Shown piece after piece: positions 37,760 through 53,148 of a DNA stretch of 64,000 nucleotides (its first letter is position 1; every line of letters starts with the position of its first letter). The position numbers were made by a program, and so were the translations under genes. Under the pieces are notes generated by a model. That model was not told the origin of the DNA. It searched no databases and was given only the letters and a program-made list of their open reading frames with translations. The stretch spans positions 1,240,001 to 1,304,000 of the forward strand of contig OZ176054.1 of NCBI GenBank assembly GCA_964247055.1, given 5' to 3'. Origin of the DNA: Paragordius varius (taxonomy: Eukaryota; Nematomorpha).

Positions 37760-40700
37760 ATGGTATGTTTTCCATAATAATATAAATATGGCTTGTTAAT
37801 GATATAAATTAAAATTTATTACTTAAAAATGCTTATATTAGCTTTTTATTTTAACTAGTAGCTAATTTCGGTTCTAGATCCTATAAATAACATTTAATTA
37901 TTGATCATTTGTAAGAAATCAACAAACGCCATCATCCTTTTTTGTGTTTATTTTATTGAGCTATTGGGTGTGTTCAGCAATTGCATTTAACAATAAAACA
38001 TGGTATATTTTCATTCGCTATATTATCTATCCATATTTATGGTCATATATAGATACCGTATAAAATCTTATTGGACACTAATAATGATTGTACCATTTTT
38101 TGACTTTTTAAAAGGTGTGAAGTTTGTGGCAACTCGTTCGGTCAAGATAAATGGTGAATAGAAGGGGAAATATCCATGATAATTATTAAAAACTATTTTT
38201 CAAACTTTGTAAGGAGGCCACTTGGGTTTCTTTAGGTATTAAATCCAGCTATTGAATTCATGGTCCATAGATTATATATCACAGTAGTTTTAATTACGTC
38301 ATGCAAACTTATTTCTACCAATTGTAATAGTGGAAATCTTGATATAAAAACCTTTTAATGTCGATGCCCTTAACTCATTGTTTTGTTTGAAATTGAAGTT
38401 ATAGATATTATAAAATAGTATGGCGCCCCTAATCTGAAAGTTTCTCTTTTTTTGCCGTTAGTTTTGCTTAAAACAGTCTTTCCTAATTTCCTCAATTTGT
38501 ATAGTATTTTACCATATTAAAGCAGAAAGATTCGCCTTTAACATAATTTTTGTTAAAATTGATTTATATTTCACGATATATTGTATAGTAACTCAAGTGT
38601 TGTTTTGTTATCAGGAAACTGGATTTTTAAATTGGTATTAATTACTCATAATGTTTTTACACGAACGATATTTTCAAGGAAGATACCCATTTTTATTGGG
38701 GATAATTTTAGTTTTTAAACACCATACTTTAGACTTTTGAATAATAACCAAAAATATATATTCTTATAAGACAATATGTTTAAATAGAGTTGGATCACAT
38801 CTATTTGGTCGGCACTTCAAACAGGAGTCTTGCATTTAAAGTGACAAACAATATCGATGTTTTACTGTATTCGATAATTTTTTTAATTATTGTTTGCTCA
38901 AAAATGCATTAGGTTTATCAGGGCTAAAATATTCTCTTATATAATTTTTATAAACGGGCGTATGCTTCAAAATTAAAAAAAATGAAATTTTACTTTTTAA
39001 ATTACAATATATCTATCGGTAGACGTAATCATTCATCTTTCATTTTAAAATTTAGAAGGAAATCAGTTAGCTATATTTACATGATATTTTTTTATTTATT
39101 TTAGACGGATTTGGGTTTCAATCAACAACAAGTCGCAGGTATCTTATTTTATACGCTTATAAATTAGCTTTATTGAATATATATATGAATGTACTCTCAA
39201 TATGATAAGCATAAATAATGGGGTTTTATTATATATCTATGAAGTGATTTTTGTAAAAAATCACCGTTTATATTGTTGAAAAATGATTTCAAAGTTTACG
39301 TTTTAATCATATCCTCTAAATTTATATAGGAAAAGAATACAATATAAGTTTTATAAAATCCTAGACCCTAAAATTAGTAAAAAATAATTGAAGGTATTTT
39401 GATAAAATCTGATTAAACAATATTAGTTATAAAAAAGTAACTTTTTTAATGTTTTGTAAGCTAAGGAGTCTAAAATTTAGATGGCACTCAAATCCATATA
39501 AATCAAACAGTTGATTTTCTGTATCAAACATTTAAAATTATTAACTTTAATATCGGTTTTTTAAAAGATTAAAACGGCAAAGATATTTAATTTTTTTATA
39601 TTTTTACATTTCTAAAATACTTTTCATAACACCAGACAACAAATTTTGACTTTTTTAAACTGCCATTCTTGTAAATTGATAATATACATTGAACATAAGT
39701 ATATATCTAACAAAAATTCTTCAACACTTAAGAATTTTTTATTATTAGGGTTTATCAATAATTTTTGGCCCCATATAACATTAAACTCTAAATTTTCAAA
39801 ATTTTAAATATAAAGCCATGTATATATATTCAGAAGAGCGCGAAAACTCTATCTTTCGGATGGTAGTTAGTCATTAAAATCAATCTGATTTAAAAGTTAT
39901 TTGAGTTTATATGGTCAAAATTTTCCACATATACACTAATTTATAATCATAAATTATTTTAACTAATTATTAGGGTTACATTAGTGATTTAAAAAAATTG
40001 AAAAAGCTTTTGGTTTGCTTTTTAATAAAAATTGTTAGTACCAAAATCATTTTTAGGGGCGACTAAAATGCATAGTTATAACTGTAAATTTCTCTAATTT
40101 TAAAGATAAAAAATACCTTATACTTTATTCTTGCCTCCTAAAGAAAATAAATTAATATTGATGATATGGTTATTTTCAAAAAACAAAAAACTTAAAAATG
40201 TCTGTTTTAAAATGATATAAAAGCATTAAATAAGTTTTTAAATCAAAATAACTATCTTATATTATCTTTTTTGGACAATCATTTCTAGATGATGTTTGAA
40301 CTATTTTCATCAATTAGTCTTATATAATATATTTTTGTTGTCTAGTGTAATATTTACAAAAGGTTGCAGTATGATTTTTATAATAATTTAAAATAGTGTA
40401 ATTATTTTTATCCTGCATAATTATTTAATATTTATTTAAAGAGCTCTGAAATAAGAAAACCACATAAAAAGGTATAAAGAGTTATGTTTTGAAACCTGGA
40501 ATTTGGTTAAATTGAATGATAAAGATTTATCATTCAATAGGATATTTATTTCTTTAAGACAGGTGAAAAAAGTAGTTTTTTTAAATCAAAATGAGAAAAT
40601 GTTTAATAATAAGTATTTAATTCCGCCAATATAATATAATATAAAATAATATAGTATGTAGCCACAACATTATGTTGCCGCATGTAAGCTTAATATAGAC

Positions 40701-41958
40701 TTGTAATTTTAATGAAAAAAATGATAATTTTTTTAAAATTTTTTATTATCAAATTTTCTTGATAATTTTTATTTTTCAATTTCCTCAACCAATTAAATAT
40801 ATTTAGAGTATCGTAAGGCTTTTAGCCAATTCGACAAAGACAATAAAGGCGAAATAGCTACCAGCAATCTCGCCATGGCTCTCAAAGTCCTCGGTCAATC
40901 CTTTGCTCCTTCCGATTTGAGAGAGATGATAAGAGATTTTGATCCAGGAAGTAATTTATAATGCTAGTTATTTAGTAATAAAATAATTAAGCCGAATACT
41001 TAATAGAAATCAAAAACGCTATAAAATAATTTCAAATTTTGTATTTTAGCTTTATATTTACTTTATACTTATATTGTGCGATATACCCCTCAAGTTTTAT
41101 TTTAAACTGCCAAAACATATCATTCCCAACCCATTTTAATCTATCGCGTCAAGCTAAACGTTTTTTCAAATGATAATTTAGATTTTTTATAAATTAATGT
41201 TTAGTTTAATAGGTATAATCATTTTCATTTCATTTTATAAATATTCGTAAATTTAAACTTTGTATGAAGGCAGTGGCAAATTGGATTTTGACGATTTTTG
41301 TATGATCATTGCAAAATACGTCTTGGATCAAGACACGGGAGCCGAGGATGAATTGAGAGAAGCTTTCAGATTATACGACAAAGGTAAAAGATTTCTATAT
41401 CTTTCAATTTTATTCTTTTAGAGTAAAAATTGAGCTTAAAATTTGTATCACAGTATACATGGCTAATTTTTCATAAAAATATTAGATAGCATATTCAGAA
41501 AAGCGCAATGGCTAATAAAAATAATAAGTGAAAAATAACTTTAAGACAATAGCTATCGGCGTAATTAATTAAAAACTTGTACATCCTTATTTATTACTGT
41601 AATACACTATAGATATATAATTATTGGATAATTAATTGGTGTAAAAAGGAAAAAAATTTTTGTATGTAAGTAGTAAAAAATTTTTCAAAAAAATTGATCC
41701 TTGCCTACCTACTAACAGAGTTTTCTTTCCGCATTATTTCAAATTGGCTTAAACTCCAAATTTATAACTTAATTTGATATTATAGGTGGCAATGGTTATA
41801 TTAAAGTAAGCGACCTTAGAGATCTCCTCCGTGCCATTGATGAATCCATTAGCGAACAAGAACTTGATCAGATGATCAAAGAAATCGATTCTGATAACAG
41901 TGGAACAGTCGACTTTGACGAATTCATGGAGATGATGGGAGTCAAAAAGAAAAATTAG
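37760..41958 (+). CDS. TnC: Troponin C
   Basis: Calcium sensor of the troponin complex on striated-muscle thin filaments. Five exons: 37760-37762 (ATG only), 39105-39138, 40807-40950, 41270-41383, 41786-41958; 468 nt, 155 aa, a normal length. An intron directly after the ATG is common in troponin C and calmodulin genes, and the donor is a consensus GTATGT. Four EF-hand units are readable. Site 1 ([12 protein letters not shown]) lacks an acidic residue at loop position 12. Site 2 ([12 protein letters not shown]) has Gly at position 3 and Asp at 12. Site 3 ([12 protein letters not shown]) has Gly at 3 and Asp at 12. Site 4 ([12 protein letters not shown]) is canonical. [11 protein letters not shown] before site 3 and the [11 protein letters not shown] tail are typical of invertebrate troponin C and separate it from calmodulin and centrin. 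Introns are 0.3-1.7 kb. Confidence 0.9.
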
Positions 41959-43145
41959 ATTTAAGTTTCCGTTTAATTTACATTTTTTCATTTAAAGATT
42001 GTGGCTAACTAAAAGCACAATATCTCATATTTTAATAACAAAATATTTTTTATAATTATATTTTAGCACTTTTGTTGCAGACTTATTACCTGTGTATTGT
42101 GATGATGTATTTGGCTTATTTTACTTTATTTTATATTTGGTTCATTTAATTAGCTGCGAAATGGAATATTAGAGCGCAATCATAATTATTATACATTGTC
42201 ATGCTAATTTCAATTATAAATAAAACTAAAATATTAATTATAAACAACGGAATATATGGTGAATACCATATAAGCGAAAAAACATGCAAACAGTTGATGT
42301 TAATAATGATACTATATCATATGGGCCTAAAATATTTTTCTGATTTCATATTTATTATTGTAAAATATTTGCCTGAATCTTAAAAATGAAATTTTGTTTT
42401 TTAGGTTTCTGCTTTTTTTCAAATTGCCCATTTTCGAATATCAAATTGTACATTTGATTTTTGAAAATATTTATATCCTAAATCTTTGATATATACTATT
42501 TTCGATGGTAAATGTGATAAATATCCATGGAAAAATATTCCAATATAGAATCGTAATTTTTGTCGCTTATTAAAGGTTTGAGTAAAGCAGCTAATTTAAC
42601 TCTTTCATCTTAAAATATTGTATCTTATGATTGAAATTTAATTTTTAGGTTTTATTATGCGTGTGTTTTGATATATCTTTTCTTAAAAAGTTGGTTATAT
42701 ATTAATATGCTCTTCTTAAAATTTTGGAGATTATACAGAAGGCTTTTAATTTTTTAATATTAATAAAATTATAAACTGCTGAAGGGGTTTTACATTAGAC
42801 GGGTGAGGTCACGAATATTGAATTTTTAAAAATATGAGATTATTTTTAACTAATATGTTATAAATATATTTTATTGAAATGGAAAATTTATATGGGTGCA
42901 ATTTAATAGGTAAATATAGATAGTTTTTAAAGGGACAATGAGTATATGGGTGTAAAGATCGTAGAAAATGGAATATATGCCTATTGTAAGGTGAATTTTG
43001 AAAATATACATTTTTATACAATCATAATATAATATTGATAATATTAAGCAAAATATTAAACTAAAAATATATTGAGATGCAATAAATAGTTTTGTTTTGT
43101 AACACGAATTAAGTGTTTGTTCGTTTTAAGAAATGCGGTTTATTT
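41959..43145. other. Intergenic stretch between convergent troponin C and PRC1
   Basis: No gene recognised. It holds the 3' flanks of both genes; small A/T-rich open frames (42201-42383, 42809-43021) look like chance. Confidence 0.55.
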
Positions 43146-44121
43146 TCATAAATCTGTTGCCAATTTTTTGTTAGAATCAGATTCTAGATCTTGAGAATCA
43201 CTTTGGTCATCATCCTCCATTTGACTGCTGTGACAAAAGGGAACATCCTTTTTGTCTAAACCACTCTGGATTAAAATTTATAAAATTTGCTTGATATAAT
43301 ATGATTTCATAGATTGGCGGTTTAACTTATCAAAATTTTATAGAAAATACGTTAAAATATGTAGAAATAATATCATTATTTAGGAAAATAATAATCTATT
43401 AGGTTTTTATTTGATATATATAAGGTAAAAAAAGTTAAAAAAACGAGGTATCCTATTTTTAGTTAATTCCTAAGTTTTTTTTACCTTTATATCATCATGC
43501 ATTATTTTTTTGCCATTTACCGAATATGCTAACACTATAAAAAAGGTAAATTATAAATAAAATGAATTCTGATTTATATCATATTTTCTTAATACACTAT
43601 ATTAAATTTAAAGTATTTTGAACAAAAAAAAAACTAAAATTAAAATAGAAACTGTAAAATTTGAGTAAGAATCCGCTAAAGCCGTATCATTTTCTCCAGT
43701 CTGATCATTATTATTATTGCTGCTGCTATGTATGGAATATGTATCTTTTGAACTATTTACTTTTTTATTGGGATTAATATCACTTTTATCAGCGTTATGA
43801 AGGTTTGACATGGTCGAAGTTTTAATGTTAAGGGGTTTGGAGTTAAACATTTGATTTTTTTCATATTGTACAGGTATATCTTTGATATTTTTGGGATTAT
43901 CATTATGTATAATATTGTTCATGGTACTAGTTTTAGACATTTTATGATGCGTATCAAAAAAATGTTCATTGTCGTTTTTATTGTAGCTTTTGGTTTCGAA
44001 ATGGGTTTTTGATGATGTTTGGCATTCAACAGGAATTTCACGGTTTATTTCGGCCCCTTCTAAACCTCCCTTAAAACGTTTCCGTGGTGATTCTACCAAT
44101 TTATTTGCCAAAGTGTCTTTT
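43146..44121 (-). CDS. Possible extra 3' exons of PRC1, or a separate small gene
   Basis: Three coding-like segments follow the first PRC1 stop. From 44121 down to about 43670, after a good acceptor, lies a Lys/Asn/Ser-rich sequence containing LVESPRKRFKGG, a plausible basic proline-directed phosphosite. Then 43485-43534 (VLAYSVNGKKIMHDDIK), then 43146-43265 (SGLDKKDVPFCH to DLESDSNKKLATDL, acidic, ending in TGA). The last two join in frame. The first can join PRC1 exon 12 in frame if its donor is the GT at 44396-44397, which would skip the TAG. I could not find a convincing in-phase junction between the first and second segments, so the structure is open. Confidence 0.35.
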
Positions 44122-44393
44122 CTAATAATCGCAAAAATATGAATAAATAAAATACAAAATTATTTTTAAATATATGTCAGTTATAATGACAAAACAAAGA
44201 GTTATACAAGACTACATTTTTAATTTTTTGATATTAAAATGGAGATATATCTATAACCAAAAGTCTAACTTCACAACCCAAAAGCACAGGTTATAATTAA
44301 AAAATTAAGGATAAAACTATTAGATTACTTATTTTTTGTCATCTAAAAATTTAAAATTTTTTATGTATTTTATTAAAAATGAAAATAATAAAA

Positions 44394-46627
44394 CTACTTT
44401 TGATGCATATTTGATTGGCTAATATCATTCTCATCAAATGCTTCCAATCGCCTAACAATTTTGGTTGAAGAACTAATCAAGTTTCCAGGAACCTTTTCTG
44501 CAATTTTTTCCGCCGCATGTTTTTGGGGATTGTTTTGTCGGTGGTTACTGATAACTTTAATCGGTACTTTTTTCTATTTAAAATAAATTAAACCATTATA
44601 AATAGTAATAGTTTGAGGCAAACAAAGTAAAAATCGGTTTAAAAGTTTTAATAGGCATATTTTGTTTGGTATTCTATATATTTATTCAGGAGGGATATTA
44701 GTATTATTTTAGGAGAACATAATTGTTTATAAAACTAAATTTATCCCATTTCTCATTTTTTCTGACAAAAACTATATCGCTAAAAAGATCTTCTTTGTGA
44801 TTCAAATATTTGATTATTTTGTAAAAAGGCTCTATTAAATTAATAAAAACATTGAAAACCAAAGAAAAAGTAATATATCTAAATGATTTAAAAATAGTTA
44901 TAAAAAAATATGACATTAGAATTTAAACAATCGACACCAAAAATAGACAAAGCTAAGAAAAGTATGGATAAATAAGGTCATACAAAAAATTGACAGAAAA
45001 TTAATTAGTGTTATTCAACATTACTATATTAGTATATAACAATGTTAATTGTTAATTTTAGTAATAACACTACACACCATTGTTAGATAAATATTTATTT
45101 CAATATATTGGTTTTAAACACTTTTAATCCAAAACCAAACAAGGTATAAATTTATTTCTTCCCCGCAAAAATAAACCTGAGAATGGTGTTTTGAAGTGAA
45201 ATTAGTTGGTGTTGGTGTATATCCACTATCAGGATCCTCGTCTCTATTCAAGAAGTTATTGGAAAGAGACGAGGAAGACCGTTTATTCTGAGAGATAATA
45301 ATACGATTTTGTGCCTCTTGACTCGACATGGGTCCGTAAACTTTTGTGTTGGTAAAAGTCAATTGACGAACAGTTATTTCTTTTTGTAATTTTGCATTCA
45401 CATTTTCCTGATTTTTACTAGTAGTATTTCTTTCGTGTAAAATCTTTTGTTCATCTCCGCAATTATTATCCAATTGAAAGGTTGGTGTAGCTGCGTTGTT
45501 TCTTTTGTTAGTGGCTTTTTTAGCAGATGACAAGGGTGTTTTCAAAATGCTATTTAAAACAATCGGACTTTTTCCACCACCAAGGAAATGATGTGGCTTA
45601 GGAGGGGCCGAGACAGTATAACCTTCATAGACATGTTTTTGTGGAACTAGCTTTTTGGGTAACAATTTAGGTGTCCCCAACAATGTGGATGTCGTAGTGT
45701 TAAAATTTCGTGAAATATTTTTGCTTTTGGCCCTCCCTCCAGAATTGAGAGATTCATAAATGTTTCCACCTAAACCAGCTGCTGCTGCTTGCTAAGTACA
45801 TTAGTTAAAAAATATTAGATTTAATGAGTGAGTAATCTGGGTTAGTTACAGTTAATAATTAGTTAGTAAGTCTTTGTGTTAACTCCTTGAAAAATAAATC
45901 CCTTGCTACAAAGGTTTGTTTTTATCACAATGCTCACTATTAGAGATAAAAATTTAAAAAACATTTTTTGGCTCAAATAGTATTAAATAATAATAAGCCA
46001 TATAATCTGATTTTACCGTCTAGATATGAAAACATATAAGAATACAATTTTGAAGCAAAATAGCCCCCAAATAAACCGAAATTAGCATAAAGTTAGTGTT
46101 AAAATTTACCCTAAGTATTCGAGAAGAACGTTTTTTGTATTTGTTAATGACTTGTCGATTCTGTAAATTCTTGAGACTGCTATGTTGAAATTTTGCACCT
46201 GTTGGCAATGGTACAATCCCACCAAGGTTTATTGCTCCTCTTGTGTTGTTGTTACGAATGGTTTCATTGCAAGGCTTTCTATTTCTATTTGTAATACTCC
46301 CTGTCGGACTGTCGAGTTGCGTTGAAGTTAGCTAATATATATAAAAATTCCCAATTATTGATAAAATTAAATAAAAAAAAACCAAAAAAGGACTGCTAAA
46401 ATAAAGTTATATGTGAAACCCTTCAATAATAAACACCAAAAGAGTATGGGTCTTGTAGCATTGACAATACTACACAATTGTACTTAAGGTTTTTACTTAA
46501 AAATTAAGCTTTTGCATTTTTTGGCATCGTTGATTAATACGAAACACAACAAAACATTTTCCAATTATTATGCAAGTTTTAACATAAACTTACAATGTAA
46601 CCACTAAAAACAAACTACCATATTCAC

Positions 46628-46664
<37 letters not shown>

Positions 46665-49600
46665 TTAAATCGACTCAAATTTTGGTGGGAAAGTGCTCCA
46701 GTCATATTGGAATTACTAACATTATTTTGATTTGTGAGATTGTACAAATTAGCCAAGCTTCCGTAATAAGAATTGGTAGCCATCATATTATTAGCAGTAA
46801 GGGGATTTCGACTTTTAGAAGCTGAATGCAAGAGAATAGATGAGGGACCAGGGGTCAGAGGTTTAGTTCCATAAGTCATTTCTAATTTCGTTGTTTCTTT
46901 CCGTACTTTATTCTATGACAAAGTTTAGTTTTGTGATATGTTAAATAAATTGATCATTTTTGAAGCTTTAATTTAGAAAATAAAGTAACATAATTGCACA
47001 TAATATGAAAAACTAAATGCATTAAATGTCTGAATAATATCAAAATTTTTAGCTAAGGTAAAATTTTTACAAAAAATTGTATAATTATATTATAAATAAA
47101 ATTCGTAACTAATTAATATCATAAAAAATAAACTTTCAAACAAAACTGTACAATACCCTATTTTCTTTTTCAATTTCCTTGTTGTAATGATAATTGGCCC
47201 ATTGTTCTTGAATAAATGCGTGGAAAGAGCCAGAATGATATATAAAAGGTATGTTATGCCTAGATTCCCAATCACTTATAGCCATATTTATTTGATGCTC
47301 CAACTGTTTATACAGTAAAAATTCTTTTTAGACCAATATAGAGTAAGTTTAATGAAATATAGGCAAATGAAAGTAATTTATTACAAAGCTTAGATTTAAC
47401 AAGTTAATATACTTTGCTCTTAAATTTATTTAAAACTGCCAAGTAAATTGAGTAAGCTCCACGGGTATCAAACCCAATTACAAGGCCAAGGGTCTAAAAA
47501 TATGAGTAACTTTTCGGTTTAATTAAGACTTGTTTTAATTTTAATTTAACATATTTTAAATCCTTTTTAAGCAAAGTATTATGGTAAAAAATAACTTATT
47601 ATATACCTTGGGAAGTTTAATAGCTACGCGTTTTCTCTCCTTTTCTTCGAGTAATAAATTACCTCCCCGATTTTTGAAACGATTCACATCCTTGGCTTGA
47701 TGCTAAAATTAAATTATTTCATATGAATATTTTGTTTAAGGACAAAAAAATAAATAAATTACCTCTAAATGTATCATTTTATCCCAAAGAGCATTGCGTT
47801 CCTCAATCATATTTCTCAGTGATTCAGTTTGAACCAAATAACATTTCCATTTTTGGATTTCTTTTTCGTGATCATCAATCAATTCTTCCGTAAAGTCGGC
47901 TAAAGTAATAAATTATTTTTATAAATTATTTGCTATAACTTTGATGAAATAGTTTATTATGTAATCTAAATACAAATGTGAAGACATGGTGTAAGGAGAA
48001 TTAAAATAAATTATATTGGTAGGTTATTATAAAGAGAAAATCGTTCAATTGCATATAATAATGCGAAAATTTTTTATGGTTAAACAAAACGATTAGCGCA
48101 CGAAATTTAAAAACAATTTTGAATCCATGAGATTATTTATAAATGGAAAAGCGGATGCTAAATTTATTCGACCCCAATAAGTCAATTTCGAAATTTGCAT
48201 CAACTGTACCAAATCGAACCTTTAAATATTATGATTAAATAAAATAGGTTTAGATATTTCGGACACATCAAACGTGCTTCAGAACAATGGAAAAATAAAA
48301 TTTTATCCCTACATCCCGAAGGTAACAATCGCAGGGGCAGACCAACATTTAACTGGAAAAAAAACAATAAATAATGATTTAAGTATTGTCAACAGTGATG
48401 ATAATGCCTGGCAGGATCGCAAATAATACAGACAGCTTCTATACGGATATAATGGCTAGCCATTTACAATGGTTTATAGATCTGTGCTTTAAAAGAATGC
48501 AATTATAATTGGAGTTAAAGAACATATTTAAGAAACTTATTGCAATTTACCTTAAAATTACTTTTTTATATTATCTCCAAAAAGATTAAAACAAGAACCC
48601 CAAATCAAAAATTCTAAAACTTAAAAAACAAAACATATTATCAAAACTAACTTGAATAGAGTTGTGGGAAGGCAGATTTGGCTTCCTCGTGCACATAACA
48701 TTGTTCCCAAAGTTCACGAATTTCCCAACGCAATTTCTCCAAATATTTTTCCATATTGGCTGTCAGCACTGAACGACAATCAACGTACTCAGATTCAATC
48801 TGTTACACATTCCAAAATAAGAGAAAAAATTATCCCTAGAAATTAAAATTTAGGCATCTATAAAAGTTATCGATGATATATGGGGTCAAATTTCAAAATA
48901 TACTTTCCAGCCTTTCAAGGATTGATTGAAAATGTAAAGTTAAAAGAAATTTAAAATTTATTCGAAACATAAAGCACTTTATAATATTTTTCTCTAAAGC
49001 AATCTAAATTTAACATATTTAAAAATATTGATATTACGGGGTCAATTTAAAACAATACTATGCTTTGTACGGCATTTTAGGTGGCTTTAAACTGAAAATT
49101 TTTAAAAAAGATGCATTTATTCGCATAACAGTGCAGCGCTGTTTATAATTAGATTTAGGATGTATTATTTTTAGAAGATACGAAGCTTGAAAAATATTTT
49201 TTTATAAAGTGTACTCAAAGTTGAATAATTATTATATAATAAAATTTTGTAAATATAATTTACTAATTTATAGCTTAAAACAAAAAACCTAAAATGATTT
49301 TTACATTATATATTTTGTTTATTGATATTATTCATATAAAGATAAAATTTACCGCTTGATATGTTGAATGTTTGAGATCCCGATGAGCGGATAAAAATTT
49401 ATTTTGATATTCGACCGGTTTTTCTAGCCGTTTCCAAACTTCCTTCAATTTTTCCACCAATCCGTTTATTTTGGTTTCGCGTTCAATTCTTTGGAATTTT
49501 AACTAAAATAAATCAAATAATTTCGCATTTAAATTCAATATTATAAATTTTTAAAAAAACGCAAACATTTTCATAAAGTTCTTCCAAATCTTTAAGATGA

Positions 49601-50322
49601 ATATCAGTGATTGCAACGTTATTGTGGTCATTGGATGATAATTTCAATTTTTTTTCCAATTCAGATTGGGGTGTATACTCAATGATTTCATATAAATGTA
49701 AAATTTGTTTCCGAAGTGAATTAAACCGTGATATACGTTTTTTCTAAAAAACAAATAGCTAAATTTTAAAACTTTCTCTTCTTCAAGGGAATTAATATAT
49801 GTTCTATAGTTTTCTAAAACTTCGGAGGTAGGCAATTCTTCACGGTCAATTTTATACCGTTTGAATTCCATTTGTTTGCATAATGTGGATTCTTGCTTTT
49901 GCAAAGCAATAAAGTCTTCCATTCTATTATCCCGTTCGATTGCTAATTTTTCTTTCTTGCATTTAAGTGCATTAAAAGCTTTGAGTAAATTTGAATGGAT
50001 ATCAATCTATAAAAATGAAATTGCTATTAGTATTAACCTCCAAGGGTTCACATCCAAGTATGTTGGATAGTTTAGTTATTTCTTGGTGCCATTCTAGACA
50101 AATTTTTTTGTATTCCTCTTTCAATTGCTGTTCTTCATTTATCATGCGATCCAAAACATTCTTACAGTGATCAAAAGCTTGTAAGCACCGATCATCAAAA
50201 GACTGGCCTTCAAAACCAATTTCTCTCCAAATATCGAATAACATATTCATATTTGTTTTTACATATTCGCATAACTGATCTATACTTTTTCTAATTTTTA
50301 GAAATAAAAGATACTTTGACAT
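44394..50322 (-). CDS. PRC1: PRC1/MAP65/Ase1 microtubule cross-linker
   Basis: Bundles antiparallel microtubules of the central spindle in cytokinesis. Twelve exons: 50038-50322, 49773-50006, 49567-49743, 49353-49502, 48652-48799, 47763-47899, 47607-47702, 47157-47303, 46661-46912, 46110-46331, 45177-45791, 44394-44573; 2643 nt, 880 aa if it stops at the TAG. The N-terminal coiled-coil half includes LFDIWREIGFEGQSFDDR and CEPLE. The spectrin-like microtubule-binding part includes LRWEIRELWEQCYV, the family signature VNRFKNRGGNLLLEEKERK followed by IKLPK, and FHAFIQEQWANYHYNKEIEKE. Then EMTYGTKPLTPGPSS, like the MLYGSAPRTPSKR region of relatives. The C-terminal tail is long, low complexity and Ser/Thr-rich with KTPLSS and TPTPT phosphosite-like stretches. 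Introns 1 and 2 are 31 and 29 nt. Head-to-head with ARF6. The tail may continue past 44394. Confidence 0.9.
46636..46660. repeat. TA microsatellite at a PRC1 splice donor
   Basis: The (TA)n tract directly abuts the donor of exon 9, so the intron starts GTATATATATA on the minus strand. Length changes would move no coding base. Confidence 0.8.
47428..47500. repeat. GC-richer island, possible SINE fragment, in PRC1 intron 7
   Basis: The segment carrying GGGTATCAAACCC resembles a tRNA T-arm/B box and stands out in base composition from the surrounding intron. It is open on the minus strand (TLGLVIGFDTRGAYS) behind a good acceptor, but PRC1 homology and splice phase join KLPK directly to LEHQINMAISDWE, so it is not needed as an exon. 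Weak call. Confidence 0.25.
48249..48459 (+). mobile_element. Degenerate LINE reverse-transcriptase C-terminal fragment
   Basis: In PRC1 intron 5 the plus strand encodes FRYFGHIKRASEQWKNKI, then NNRRGRPTFNWKK, and after a shift in an 8-A run DLSIVNSDDNAWQDRK. The pattern LGHI-x-R, GRRxRGRPxxxW, DL, AxDRxxW is the familiar C-terminal tail of LINE polyproteins (CR1/jockey/RTE-like). About 210 bp survive, with a frameshift at about 48357-48364 and an early stop, so it is dead. The clade cannot be fixed from so little. Confidence 0.65.
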
Positions 50323-50510
50323 GAGTAGTTGGACGGTTCAAATTTCAAATAATCGCCAAAATGTTATTGGACGAATGAAAAGCTGTTTAAAAAAATTTTT
50401 ATACTTTATATTCTAGGTTAATTATATTATTTTTATTAAAATATATATATTTTTTTGTATTTTTCGTATCATGTGTTTTATTTAAGAGCTCAGATTTTAA
50501 AGTTTAAGCG
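50323..50510. promoter_or_regulatory. 188-bp divergent promoter region, PRC1 / ARF6
   Basis: The only DNA between the opposed start codons of PRC1 (50322, minus) and ARF6 (50511, plus). It must contain both cores or share one. AT-rich throughout; no individual element can be assigned with confidence. GAGCTCAG at about 50486-50493 could act as an acceptor just upstream of the ARF6 ATG, but this is speculative. Confidence 0.5.
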
Positions 50511-52816
<2,306 letters not shown>

Positions 52817-53092
52817 CTCCCCTCCTCTATAAATGAACATTCTCATCTTGCCTAAAATGTGATAAAACAAGAAATACAATTATGTGGTAAATATTTCTTA
52901 AAAGATCCGTATTTTTGTCCTACACAATCTCACCTAATATATAAATGGATTATTTATAAACTTTCCAAATTCAATCCAATGTTTGTTTGATAAATATCCG
53001 GTTTCTTATACACTTTTTTGTAATATAATGTTAACAAAAAACTAAAAATCTATCATATACATGATACCAAATAATTCCACTTAATTTATAGA

Positions 53093-53148
<56 letters not shown>

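Noticed and set aside
41786-41958. Calling the EF-hand gene centrin or calmodulin
   Set aside because: [13 protein letters not shown] and the single canonical fourth site with FMEMMG ending match troponin C better.
47428-47493. An extra PRC1 exon reading TLGLVIGFDTRGAYS
   Set aside because: Good acceptor and open frame, but conserved PRC1 sequence continues directly from KLPK to LEHQINMA in phase without it.
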